Part shown: positions 24,907-32,996 of the stretch, in pieces
Numbering within the stretch: the stretch's first letter is position 1
Layout of the letters: each line of letters begins with the position of its first letter
NCBI RefSeq assembly: GCF_000719705.1
Contig: NZ_JOHO01000046.1
Span: 28,804 to 92,803, forward strand
Direction: 5' to 3'
Length of the DNA stretch: 64,000 nucleotides
From: Streptomyces sp. NRRL S-350
Lineage (GTDB): Bacteria; Actinomycetota; Actinomycetes; Streptomycetales; Streptomycetaceae
Notes under the pieces: model-generated
What the model was told of the DNA's origin: nothing
The model's database searches: none
Seen by the model: the letters and a program-made list of their open reading frames with translations, nothing else
Translations under genes and position numbers: made by a program

Positions 24907-26484
24907 ATGTCCAGGTTCAACGTCCGCAAGGCCAAGGCGAGTCCGAGTTCGCCGGTGGCCACGACCGGGCAGCTCACCCGCAACCACAACGGCGGCGTCG
25001 GCCACGTCCGGGACCGCAGGTCCGAGCTGTTCCTGTGCGCGGTGGCCAACATGGTCGGCAAGAACACGTTCTACGAGCGCGGCGGCGACCGCGACGACCG
25101 CTACACCGCCCTGGTGCGCGAACTCGCCGTCGCCGAGCCCGAGTGGACCCTCGGCCTGCTGCGCTGGCTGCGCTACGGCGCCCACATGCGCACCGCCGCA
25201 CTGGTCGGCGCCGCCGAGTTCACCCGCGCCCGGCTGGACGCGGGCGCCCACGGGTACTCCCGGCAGGCCGTCGCGGCGGTGCTGCGGCGCGCCGACGAGC
25301 CCGGAGAGCTGCTCGCGTACTGGACCACGCGTTACGGCCGGGCGCTGCCCAAGCCGCTCAAGCGCGGTGTCGCGGACGCCGTCCGCCGCCTCTACGACGC
25401 CCGCTCGCTGCTCAAGTACGACACGGCGGGCAAGGGCTACCGCTTCGGCGACGTCATCGAGCTGACCCACCCCTCGCCGGACCCGGACAAGCCCGGGCAG
25501 GGCGCGCTGTTCGCGTACGCGCTGGACCGCCGGCACCGGCCCGACGAGGCCGTACCGCCCGTCGGCGACCGGCTGCTGACCGCCAACCGCGAACTGCTCG
25601 CGCTGCCCGTCGAGGAGCGCCGCGCCGCGGTCACCGCCGAGGACGGTGCCGAGCGACTGGCCGCCGCCGGGCTGACCTGGGAGGCACTGGCGGGCTGGCT
25701 GCGGGGGCCGCTGGACGCGCCGGTGTGGGAGGCGGTCATCCCGTCGATGGGGCCGATGGCACTGGTGCGGAACCTGCGCAACTTCGACCGGGCCGGAGTG
25801 TCGGACCGGGTCGCGGCCGAGGTGGCCCGGCGGATCTGCGACAAGGACGAGGTGCGGCGCTCGCGCCAGTTCCCGTTCCGCTACCTGTCCGCGCACCGGC
25901 ACGCCCCCTCGCTGCGCTGGGGGCACGCGCTGGAGACCGCGCTCGGCCACTCGCTGGCCAACGTGCCCGCACTGCCCGGCCGCACGCTCGTCCTGGTGGA
26001 CCGCTCCGGCTCGATGTTCGACCGCTCCGGCGGCCCGACCGAGCTCAACCGGGCCGACTCGGCGGCGATCTTCGGCACCGCGCTGAAGGTGCGCGCCGCC
26101 GAGGCCGACCTGGTCGAGTTCGGCACCACCAGCCGGGTGATCGAGGTCGGCCGGGGCGAGGCGGTCCTGCGGGTGCTGGATCGTTTCTCCGCCCTCGGCG
26201 GCACCAACACCGCCGACGCGGTCCGCGCCCACTACCGCGGCCACGACCGGGTCGTGATCGTCACCGACGAGCAGACCGGCCCGGGTCACCGGGGCGGCGA
26301 CCCGCTGGCCGCCGTCCCCGCCCACGTCCCCGTCTACACCTGGAACCTGGCCGGCTACGCCCCGGCCCACGGCCCCAGCGGCGGCGCCGACCGACACACC
26401 TTCGGCGGCCTGAGCGACGCGGCCTTCCGCCTCATCCCCCTCCTGGAGGCCGGGGCGAACGCCCACTGGCCCTGGCAGGAATAG
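24907..26484 (+). CDS. rsr: Ro60/Rsr-type TROVE domain protein
   Basis: This 525-residue RNA-binding protein consists of the ring-shaped HEAT-repeat TROVE domain (about residues 15-345; NHNGGVGHVRDRRSELFLCAVANMVGKNTFYE, LLRWLRYGAHMRTAALVGA, MGPMALVRNLRNFDRAG) and a C-terminal von Willebrand A domain with the metal-site motif LVDRSGSM. Bacterial Ro proteins bind Y RNAs and, with PNPase, take part in structured-RNA degradation and stress recovery. ATG at 24907 follows GAGGGGGG. Three Y-RNA-like units lie directly upstream, the expected partner arrangement. A perfect 18-bp hairpin ends the transcription unit. Confidence 0.93.
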   Translation: MSRFNVRKAKASPSSPVATTGQLTRNHNGGVGHVRDRRSELFLCAVANMVGKNTFYERGGDRDDRYTALVRELAVAEPEWTLGLLRWLRYGAHMRTAALVGAAEFTRARLDAGAHGYSRQAVAAVLRRADEPGELLAYWTTRYGRALPKPLKRGVADAVRRLYDARSLLKYDTAGKGYRFGDVIELTHPSPDPDKPGQGALFAYALDRRHRPDEAVPPVGDRLLTANRELLALPVEERRAAVTAEDGAERLAAAGLTWEALAGWLRGPLDAPVWEAVIPSMGPMALVRNLRNFDRAGVSDRVAAEVARRICDKDEVRRSRQFPFRYLSAHRHAPSLRWGHALETALGHSLANVPALPGRTLVLVDRSGSMFDRSGGPTELNRADSAAIFGTALKVRAAEADLVEFGTTSRVIEVGRGEAVLRVLDRFSALGGTNTADAVRAHYRGHDRVVIVTDEQTGPGHRGGDPLAAVPAHVPVYTWNLAGYAPAHGPSGGADRHTFGGLSDAAFRLIPLLEAGANAHWPWQE

Positions 26485-26590
26485 GGAGGCAGGGCAGGGC
26501 GGGCCGGCCAAGCCGCCGCCCGGCCCGCCGGCCGGAGCAACGACCCGCCGGCCAGGGCAGCTCCGGACCGGGTCCGGTGCGCGGAGCGGT

Positions 26591-26639
26591 CGAGCGGCCG
26601 GGACGGGATCCACGGGGGTGGTCCCGTCCCGGCCGCTCG
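26591..26639 (+). terminator. Strong hairpin after the Ro gene
   Basis: An 18-bp perfect stem (26591-26608 with 26622-26639) around a 13-nt loop, about 105 bp past the Ro stop and before the lhgO gene. Confidence 0.65.
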
Positions 26640-26735
26640 GCGTTCCGGCGCGGGCCCGGCGCGCTCTCGACCCGCCTCTGCCGCCGTGGCAGCATCGGCG
26701 GCGGCGGGGGCGGCCGGCGAGGCGAGGAGCGGACG

Positions 26736-27971
26736 GTGGCGGACGAGGTCGACGTGCTGGTGGTGGGCGGCGGGATCGTCGGACTGGCCACGGCGTACGC
26801 CCTGACCCGGGAGCGGCCCGGCCTGCGGCTCGCGGTGCTGGAGAAGGAGGCCGGCTTCGCGGCGCACCAGACCGGACGCAACAGCGGGGTGATCCACAGC
26901 GGCATCTACTACCGCCCCGGCTCGTACAAGGCCCGGTACGCCGTCGCGGGCGCCGCCGAGCTGGTGGCGTTCTGCCGCGAGCACGGCATCCCGTACGAGG
27001 TGACCGGCAAGCTGATCGTGGCCACCGGCCCCGCCGAGCTGCCGCGCCTCGCGGCGCTGGCCGAGCGCGGGCGGGCGAACGGCATCCCGGTCACCGAGCT
27101 GGACCGGGCCGGGATCGCCCGGTACGAGCCGGAGGTGGCCGGTCCGGCCGGGCTGCACGTGGGGACCACCGGCATCTGCGACTTCCCGGCCGTCGCCGCC
27201 GCGTACGCCCGGCTGGCCCGGGAGGCCGGCGCCGACCTGCGGCCCGGCAGCGAAGTGCGGACGGTGGCGAGGCGGCAGGACGGCGTGACGGTGGGCACCG
27301 CCACCGGCGAGCTGCGCTGCCGGGTGCTGGTGAACTGCGCCGGGCTGCACAGCGACCGGATCGCCCGGCTGGCCGGGGACGACACCGGCGTGCGCATCGT
27401 GCCGTTCCGCGGCGAGTACTACGAACTGGCCGAGCGGCGCCGGGGCCTGGTGCGCGGCCTGGTCTACCCGGTGCCCGACCCGGCGTTCCCCTTCCTCGGC
27501 GTGCACCTCACCCGGGGCATCCATGGGGACGTCCACGTCGGCCCGAACGCGGTGCCCGCGCTCGCCCGGGAGGGGTACGACTGGCGCACCGTCCGCCCGC
27601 GCGACCTCGCCGACACCCTGGCCTTCCCCGGCACCTGGCGGATCGTCCGGCGGCACTGGCGCCAAGAGCTGGGTGAGCTGCACCGCTCGCTGTCCAAGCG
27701 GGCGTTCACCGCCGCCGTCCGGCGGCTGCTGCCCGCTGTCCGGGCCGAGGACCTGGTGCCCGCCACCGCCGGGGTCCGGGCCCAGGCGGTGGCCCGGGAC
27801 GGCTCGCTGCTGGACGACTTCGCCTTCGCCGGCTTCGACCCGGCCGACCCCCGCTCCCCGCGCCGCGCCGTGCACGTGCTGAACGCCCCCTCCCCCGCCG
27901 CGACGGCCTCGCTGCCGATCGGCCGGGAGGTCGCCCGCCGGGCCCTGGCCGCGCTGGAGGCGGGCGGCTGA
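26736..27971 (+). CDS. lhgO: L-2-hydroxyglutarate oxidase
   Basis: This 411-residue FAD enzyme oxidises L-2-hydroxyglutarate to 2-oxoglutarate. The dinucleotide-binding motif VVGGGIVGLATAYAL is at the N-terminus, followed by the family signature GRNSGVIHSGIYYRPGS and later VNCAGLHSDRIA and FRGEYYEL. The C-terminal ATAGVRAQAVARDGSLLDDF segment is also typical. GTG at 26736 was chosen from GGAG six bases upstream. It is a single gene, separated from the Ro gene by a terminator. Confidence 0.9.
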   Translation: MADEVDVLVVGGGIVGLATAYALTRERPGLRLAVLEKEAGFAAHQTGRNSGVIHSGIYYRPGSYKARYAVAGAAELVAFCREHGIPYEVTGKLIVATGPAELPRLAALAERGRANGIPVTELDRAGIARYEPEVAGPAGLHVGTTGICDFPAVAAAYARLAREAGADLRPGSEVRTVARRQDGVTVGTATGELRCRVLVNCAGLHSDRIARLAGDDTGVRIVPFRGEYYELAERRRGLVRGLVYPVPDPAFPFLGVHLTRGIHGDVHVGPNAVPALAREGYDWRTVRPRDLADTLAFPGTWRIVRRHWRQELGELHRSLSKRAFTAAVRRLLPAVRAEDLVPATAGVRAQAVARDGSLLDDFAFAGFDPADPRSPRRAVHVLNAPSPAATASLPIGREVARRALAALEAGG

Positions 27972-28133
27972 ACCGGCGGACCCGTCGGCGGACCCGTCGG
28001 AGCACCCGTCAACGGCCCCCGCCGGACGCACCGGCCGGGCCGGAGGAGGGCGCCCCAGCCGGTGAAGCCCGGGGATGAACCCCGTCACAGGCCCTGCGGG
28101 AGACCCCCGGCAGCCCCGTAGACTCGGGGAATT

Positions 28134-28964
28134 GTGACTGCCACCGCCCCGAGCCCCCAGCCCTCGCCGTCCGCCCGGATGTCCGCCGCGCCGGCTGCCT
28201 ACCCCGCGCCGATGTACCCGCACAAGGCCACCGAGGCCCAGCACCGCGAGCGTCGCATCCGCAGCTTCCAGCCGCGCCGGGGACGGATGACCAACGCCCA
28301 GGCGAGCGCCCTGGACCGCAGCTGGGAGAAGTACGGCATACCGATCGACGGCAGCCCGCTCGACCTGCGGGAGCTGTTCGGCGAGCTGCCGGTGACGCTG
28401 GAGATCGGTTTCGGCATGGGCGAGACCACCGCCGCGATGGCGGCCGCGGACCCGGCCACGGGCATCCTCGCCGCCGACGTGCACACCCCCGGCCACGGCA
28501 ACCTCCTCGGCATGCTGGAGCGCGACGGCTCCGAGAACGTCCGGCTGGCCGCCGGTGACGCGGTGATCCTGCTGCGCGACATGCTCCCGGACGCCTCGCT
28601 GGCCGGACTGCGGGTCTTCTTCGCCGACCCGTGGCCCAAGCCCAAGCACCACAAGCGCCGTCTGGTCCAGCCCGCCTTCCTCGACCTGGTGCTGCCCCGG
28701 CTCGCCCCCGGCGCCCTGGTGCACTGCGCCACCGACTGGGAGCCCTACGCGGAGCAGATGCTGGCCGTGCTGTCCGCCTCACCGGAGCTGGAGAACCTGC
28801 ACCCCGAGGGCGACGGAACGGGCTGGCTGGAGCCCGCCGACCACCCGGACGGCAGCATCCCCGGCTACGCGCCGCGACCGGACTGGCGGCCGGTCACCAA
28901 GTTCGAACGGGCCGGCATCGCCAAGGGCCACGTGGTCCACGACCTGCTGTTCCGCCGCCGCTGA
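28134..28964 (+). CDS. trmB: tRNA (guanine-N7-)-methyltransferase
   Basis: The 276-residue enzyme forms m7G46 in tRNA using SAM. Motifs are LEIGFGMGETTAAMA (SAM site), GILAADVHTPGHGNLL and the TrmB signature FFADPWPKPKHHKRRLVQP. An N-terminal extension of about 35 Ala/Pro-rich residues precedes the conserved part. GTG at 28134 follows CGGGGAAT; internal ATG codons at 28179 or 28212 are alternatives. A hairpin follows the gene. Confidence 0.93.
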   Translation: MTATAPSPQPSPSARMSAAPAAYPAPMYPHKATEAQHRERRIRSFQPRRGRMTNAQASALDRSWEKYGIPIDGSPLDLRELFGELPVTLEIGFGMGETTAAMAAADPATGILAADVHTPGHGNLLGMLERDGSENVRLAAGDAVILLRDMLPDASLAGLRVFFADPWPKPKHHKRRLVQPAFLDLVLPRLAPGALVHCATDWEPYAEQMLAVLSASPELENLHPEGDGTGWLEPADHPDGSIPGYAPRPDWRPVTKFERAGIAKGHVVHDLLFRRR

Positions 28965-28970
28965 CCCGCC

Positions 28971-28993
28971 GGCCGCCCTTCGAACGGGCGGCC
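28971..28993 (+). terminator. trmB terminator
   Basis: GGCCGCCC at 28971-28978 pairs with GGGCGGCC at 28986-28993 over a 7-nt loop, seven bases after the trmB stop. Confidence 0.6.
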
Positions 28994-29081
28994 CCTCACC
29001 GGCCCTCGGGGGCGGGCTCCGGACGGACGACTCGTCCGGAGTCCTCCCGACGGACGGCCGCCGTGTCCTACCCTGGGCCGC

Positions 29082-30500
29082 ATGGGCAGCCCGTCCGGCG
29101 GCGGGTTCCGGCCGACCGCTCGGGCCACCGTTCCGGCCGCCGCCGACGCACCGGAGACGGTCCCGCGCACCGGCGACACCCGGACGATCCCGGGGCCCCG
29201 GAGGCGGTGGGCCCGCCGCCTGCTGCCCCGGCCGGACGGCACCTCACCGCGGATCGCGGGCACCACGCCCACCGCGCCTTCCGCCCCCGCCGCCGGCACC
29301 TCCACCGGCACCTCCACCGCGCCCGGACGACCACCCGGGGCACCGCCGGGCCGCAGCCGCTCGGTGGCGCTCTCCTCGGTCACCGCGACGGCCGTCCTGA
29401 CCCTGATCGGCTGCGGGGTGCTGATCCTGCACCTGGTCCAGCGGCAGACCGGCACCGTCGGGCTGCTGGTCGGCCTCGGGCTCGCGATGGTGCCGCTCCC
29501 GTTCGTGCTCGGCGGCCTCGCCTGGCTCAACCTCACCGCCCGGGTGCCGCTGCGGCACACCCTGTTCTGCCTCGGCTGGGGCGCCTGCGCCGCCACCACC
29601 GTCGCCATCCTCGCCAACAACTGGACGGCCAGCTACCTCACCCGGCACCAGGACCCGCTCGGTCGGCTGCTCGGCGCCGGGATCGCCACCCCGGTGATCG
29701 AGGAGAGCGCCAAGGCCACCGCCCTGCTGGTGCTGCTCCTGCCGCTCGGCCAGCGGCTGCGCTGCCACGGCCGGCGCACCGGGCGCCCCTGCGCACCGCT
29801 GCTGCGCCGGTCGCCCGCGCCCCGGCGCCCCCGCCAGGACCAGCGCCACCCGGTCGGGCTGCACGCCGCCCCGGGCCGCCTGCGCCCCTACCTGCGGCCG
29901 CTGCCCTACCTGTGCCCGGCCCCGCCGTCCGGCGGCGCGCCGCACCGCCGCTCCCGGCCGCGCACGCTGGCCGCCGGGGTGGTCCTCGGCGGGATGACGG
30001 CCTGCGGCTTCGCCTTCGTCGAGAACGCCCTCTACCTGGGCCGGGCGTTCACCAGCGACCAACAGCAGCGGCTGGACAGCATCGGCCTGGGCACCCCGCC
30101 CAGCCTGCGCGACTTCGACACCACGGTGCAGACCTTCGTGCTGCGCGCCCTGCTCTCCCCGTTCGCCCACCCGCTGTTCACCGCGCTCACCGGGATCGGC
30201 CTGGCCGTCACCCTCACCACCGGGCGGCGCTGGCTCGCCCGGCTGGCCGCGCCGACCGGGCTGGTGCTGGCGATGGTCCTGCACGGCATCTGGAACGCCG
30301 CCGCCGACCTCGGCACGCACGGCTTCCTGGTGGTGTACGGGGCGCTGATGGTGCCGTGCTTCGCCGCGCTGGTCTGCTTCGCGGCGTGGGCGAGGGCCCG
30401 TTCGGCCCGGCACGCGGCGCCGTCCCGCCGGGTGCCCGCCGGGCGCTCCCCGGCGCACTCCTCGCCGGCGCACTCGGCGGGCCCTCGGCGGGACCGCTGA
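29082..30500 (+). CDS. PrsW-family intramembrane metalloprotease
   Basis: This 472-residue membrane protein has the PrsW motifs: EESAKA (EExxK) in one helix, FAFVENALYLG (FxxxEN), HPLFTA and the final HGIWNA with the metal-binding histidine. About 100 soluble Pro/Thr/Ala-rich residues precede the first membrane helix. A basic proline-rich insertion of about 70 residues separates the EExxK helix from the next. Some PrsW proteins cleave anti-sigma factors; no such partner is adjacent. ATG at 29082. Confidence 0.85.
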   Translation: MGSPSGGGFRPTARATVPAAADAPETVPRTGDTRTIPGPRRRWARRLLPRPDGTSPRIAGTTPTAPSAPAAGTSTGTSTAPGRPPGAPPGRSRSVALSSVTATAVLTLIGCGVLILHLVQRQTGTVGLLVGLGLAMVPLPFVLGGLAWLNLTARVPLRHTLFCLGWGACAATTVAILANNWTASYLTRHQDPLGRLLGAGIATPVIEESAKATALLVLLLPLGQRLRCHGRRTGRPCAPLLRRSPAPRRPRQDQRHPVGLHAAPGRLRPYLRPLPYLCPAPPSGGAPHRRSRPRTLAAGVVLGGMTACGFAFVENALYLGRAFTSDQQQRLDSIGLGTPPSLRDFDTTVQTFVLRALLSPFAHPLFTALTGIGLAVTLTTGRRWLARLAAPTGLVLAMVLHGIWNAAADLGTHGFLVVYGALMVPCFAALVCFAAWARARSARHAAPSRRVPAGRSPAHSSPAHSAGPRRDR

Positions 30501-30550
30501 AGAACCGATTTCCCATCTGGGCGACTTCCACGTACTGTTGTGTTTACCGA

Positions 30551-30624
30551 CGCGGGGTGGAGCAGCTCGGTAGCTCGCTGGGCTCATAACCCAGAGGTCG
30601 CAGGTTCAAATCCTGTCCCCGCTA
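30551..30624 (+). tRNA. tRNA-fMet (CAT), initiator
   Basis: A 74-nt cloverleaf with anticodon CAT. Initiator features are a mismatched first pair (C1 against T72) and three G-C pairs in the anticodon stem (GGGCTCATAACCC). The T-arm is CAGG-TTCAAAT-CCTG. The CCA end is not encoded. Confidence 0.95.
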
Positions 30625-30636
30625 CTCAGTAGCAGG

Positions 30637-30666
30637 AAGGCCCGGAGGATTCGTCCTCCGGGCCTT
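30637..30666 (+). terminator. tRNA-fMet terminator
   Basis: A 13-bp perfect stem (AAGGCCCGGAGGA with its complement) around a TTCG tetraloop, 12 bases after the tRNA and followed by TTCGCG. A typical intrinsic terminator. Confidence 0.85.
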
Positions 30667-30814
30667 TCGCGTTTCCGGGTTCCGGTGAGGCCCGTCCGTC
30701 AGGCCGGTCCGGTGAGGCCGGTCCCGTGACACCGGTCCTGCCGTGGGCGCACCGCACCGGCAGCCGGCCGTCGACGGCCGGGCAGGAACCGCGCGGAGGA
30801 CGCCGATAAATCCG

Positions 30815-30844
30815 TTGCCCTCCGGTCGGTGGGGTGCCTATGGT
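30815..30844 (+). promoter_or_regulatory. Promoter of the 12-codon leader ORF
   Basis: TTGCCC (30815-30820), 18-bp spacer, TATGGT (30839-30844). Transcription would begin near 30851, only about six bases before the Shine-Dalgarno sequence at 30857. Confidence 0.55.
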
Positions 30845-30874
30845 GGCGGCACACTGAAAGGAGGTGATCCTGAA

Positions 30875-30913
30875 TTGATTTCCATCAGGATGTGTGAGGT
30901 GGCTGCTCGCTAG
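30875..30913 (+). CDS. 12-codon leader peptide ORF with extreme Shine-Dalgarno sequence
   Basis: TTG at 30875 begins (M)ISIRMCEVAAR and stops at TAG (30911-30913). Upstream, AAAGGAGGTGATCC at 30857-30870 is complementary over 14 nt to the 3' end of 16S rRNA. Together with a well-placed promoter this indicates very efficient initiation on a tiny ORF. The next gene starts 360 bp downstream, so it may be a leader peptide acting on that mRNA, or a small independent transcript. ATG at 30890 is an alternative start (MCEVAAR). No function is known to me. Confidence 0.5.
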   Translation: MISIRMCEVAAR

Positions 30914-31276
30914 AGCCGCCCCTGCCTGCGCAGGTGAGGCCACGGGCCTCCGGCAAAGGCGAAATCCACAGCAGTCACCCGGCCCGCGGGCTCACCGGTA
31001 CATCCCCGGTGCCTCGGCGCCTGGCCAGTGCACGGGCCGGCGCGGAGGAGCAGTCCGCGGGTCGTCTGCGTTTCGAACGGCGTTTTGAACTGCGCTTCCG
31101 ACCGCGCTTCCGACTGCTCCTCCGACTACTCCTCCGACCGTGCTTCGACGCCCCGTGACGTGACCGGGGCGCGCGTCGTAGCCGGGGCGTGCCCGGGACG
31201 TTTCCGTGGTGGGGCCCCGGCGCTAGAGTCGGCGCGGGGTTCCGGAGCGGAGCGGTGCGGGCACAGGGGGTAGGCG
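30914..31276. other. Leader region upstream of the 31277 membrane protein
   Basis: There is no convincing gene between the leader ORF and the next ATG. The stretch contains several short GC-rich hairpins just after the leader ORF and a run of 12-bp imperfect repeats at 31070-31141. Confidence 0.5.
31070..31141. repeat. 12-bp imperfect tandem repeat (six units)
   Basis: Units include GTTTCGAACGGC, GTTTTGAACTGC, GCTTCCGACCGC, GCTTCCGACTGC, TCCTCCGACTAC and TCCTCCGACCGT. They are more AT-rich than the surroundings and lie 135 bp before the next gene. Confidence 0.65.
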
Positions 31277-32455
31277 ATGGCGAAGGCACGGCGGCTGGGC
31301 GGCGGAGCGGCGCTGCGGACGGCGCAGTGGGGTGCCGCCGGGACACTGGCCGGGACGGGGTTGACCGGCCTGCTGCTGTTCGCGGTCGACCGGCCGCACA
31401 CCTGGCAGGCGCTCGGTGGCGGCCTGGTGGTGGCCGGGGCCTCGGTCGTGCTCGGCGGCGCGCTGGGCTTCCTGTTCGGGGTGCCGCGGGTGCGCGGCGG
31501 CTCCGGCGAACCGCAGGGCTCGTACGCGCCGAACACCAACCTGGAGCAGGTCTCGGACTGGCTGACCAAGGTGCTGCTGGGTGTCGGGCTGACCCAGCTC
31601 GGCTCGCTCGGCGACCGGCTGCACGAACTCGGTGCGGCGCTGGCGCCCGTGCTCGGCGGAGGGGACGCCGCGGTGCCGTTCGCGGCTGCACTGGTGCTGT
31701 ACTTCCTGGTCTTCGGGTTCCTGGCGGGCTGGCTGGTGACCAGGCTCGCGCTGCCACGGGTGCTGAGCGACGCCGACCAGGCGCTGGACCTCTTCCTCGC
31801 CGGGCAGGACCGCGACCGGCACGGGGACAAGGTGGGCGCGGACGACCTGCGGGTCCGCGCGATGCAGCAGCTCGGCCTGCTGGGCGGCAGCGCCGAGCGC
31901 CCCGCCGCACTGGCCGGGCAGCTGCCGCCCTCCTCCGGTTCGCCGACCGGGCCGGAGGGCGTGGTCGCCGAGGTCCGCTCGACCGCGAAGCGCTCGGCGC
32001 TGACCGCCGACCAGGTGGGCGCCCTCTTCGCGGACGGCTCCGAGGGGCGGCGCATCCAGGCGCTCGCACTGATGCAGGGCGATCCGTCGCTCGCGGACCT
32101 GCCGAGCGTGCTCGACGCGATCCGGCACCCGCGCTCGGACTTCGAGCAGTACCACGCCCTGCTCGCCGCCCGGGGGCTGCTCTCCCGGCTGCCGGCCGGC
32201 GAGGCGCAGCGGCTGCGGGACGCGGTCACGGAACAGTTGGTCGACCCGCGCGGCATCCCGTACGGCTCGGACCGCAGTTGGCTGGCGGAGAAGATACTGT
32301 CCCGGCTGCCGGTGACGACCTTCGTCCCGGAGCAGCCGGCCTCGGCGGACTGCGCCACTGCGCAGGCGCCGGCGGGGCAGACGGCCCCCGCGGCCCCTGC
32401 GGCGCCATCTGCCCCTGCGACGCCGCAGGGGTCGCCGTCCGGGGACGGCTCCTAG
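31277..32455 (+). CDS. Membrane protein of unknown function (NTNLEQVSDWLTK family)
   Basis: This 392-residue protein has about three hydrophobic segments in the first 160 residues (GTLAGTGLTGLLLFAV; GLVVAGASVVLGGALGFLFGV; FAAALVLYFLVFGFLAGWLV). It contains the conserved FGVPRVRG and YAPNTNLEQVSDWLTKVLLG stretches known from many uncharacterised bacterial membrane proteins. A soluble helical C-terminal half and an Ala/Pro-rich tail follow. ATG at 31277. Its upstream region holds the leader ORF and 12-bp repeats. Function unknown. Confidence 0.75.
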   Translation: MAKARRLGGGAALRTAQWGAAGTLAGTGLTGLLLFAVDRPHTWQALGGGLVVAGASVVLGGALGFLFGVPRVRGGSGEPQGSYAPNTNLEQVSDWLTKVLLGVGLTQLGSLGDRLHELGAALAPVLGGGDAAVPFAAALVLYFLVFGFLAGWLVTRLALPRVLSDADQALDLFLAGQDRDRHGDKVGADDLRVRAMQQLGLLGGSAERPAALAGQLPPSSGSPTGPEGVVAEVRSTAKRSALTADQVGALFADGSEGRRIQALALMQGDPSLADLPSVLDAIRHPRSDFEQYHALLAARGLLSRLPAGEAQRLRDAVTEQLVDPRGIPYGSDRSWLAEKILSRLPVTTFVPEQPASADCATAQAPAGQTAPAAPAAPSAPATPQGSPSGDGS

Positions 32456-32527
32456 CCGACCGGGCTGCGAGACGGGCAGACGGGCAGACCGGCAGACCGG
32501 CAGACCGGCAGACCGGCGAACGGTCGG

Positions 32528-32971
32528 TCAGACGGTGAAGTGCAGTTCGGGCTGCGCCCAGGGGGTCCTGGCCCGCGGCGGGCGGGTGCCGGTGCGTCGG
32601 GCGCCCATCCGCAGGTAGAAGCGTTCGGCGGGCGGGTGCGACACGACCTTGACCGAGGTCGTCCCGGCCTCCCGGGCGCGGTCGAGCATGTCCGCGATCA
32701 GCTGCCGTCCGATGCCCAGCCCTTGGGCGTCGTCGGCGACGAACATCAGGTCCAGCTCGGCCGGTTCGCGGATGAGCGCGTAGAAGCCGAGCAGGCGGTC
32801 GTCGGCGCTCACGGCCATCCGCACCTCGTGCCGTGCGAGGTAGTCGGGTGTGACCCGGTAGCCGTCGATCATCGCGAAGTAGGCGCCGCGGTAGGCGTCG
32901 GAGGCTTGGATGAGCTCGGTGAGCCGTTCGGCGTCGGCCGCGTCGGCACGCCGGATCGTCGTCTCGGTCAT
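32528..32971 (-). CDS. GNAT-family N-acetyltransferase
   Basis: This 147-residue protein has a complete GNAT fold, including the acetyl-CoA motif DAQGLGIGRQLIADMLDRAR and the ERFYLRMGARRTG end. ATG at 32971 is preceded by TATACT with only six bases between, and there is no ribosome site, so the message is probably leaderless. Substrate unknown. Confidence 0.85.
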   Translation of the reverse strand: MTETTIRRADAADAERLTELIQASDAYRGAYFAMIDGYRVTPDYLARHEVRMAVSADDRLLGFYALIREPAELDLMFVADDAQGLGIGRQLIADMLDRAREAGTTSVKVVSHPPAERFYLRMGARRTGTRPPRARTPWAQPELHFTV

Positions 32972-32996
32972 GCTGCGAGTATAGGAGTGCAGGCCG

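Noticed and set aside
22762..26613. Very long open frame on the minus strand (1283 codons)
   Set aside because: It is antisense to the NsdA-like regulator, the Y-RNA-like units and the Ro gene, all with strong independent support; long antisense frames are expected at this GC content.
30857..30870. Fragment of a 16S rRNA gene (antisense)
   Set aside because: Only 14 nt match, with no further rRNA sequence; the position before a small ORF fits a Shine-Dalgarno sequence.
31028..31273. 81-codon plus-strand ORF with SD-rich repeats before the membrane gene
   Set aside because: No ribosome site, no recognisable product, and its repetitive content follows from the 12-bp DNA repeat.
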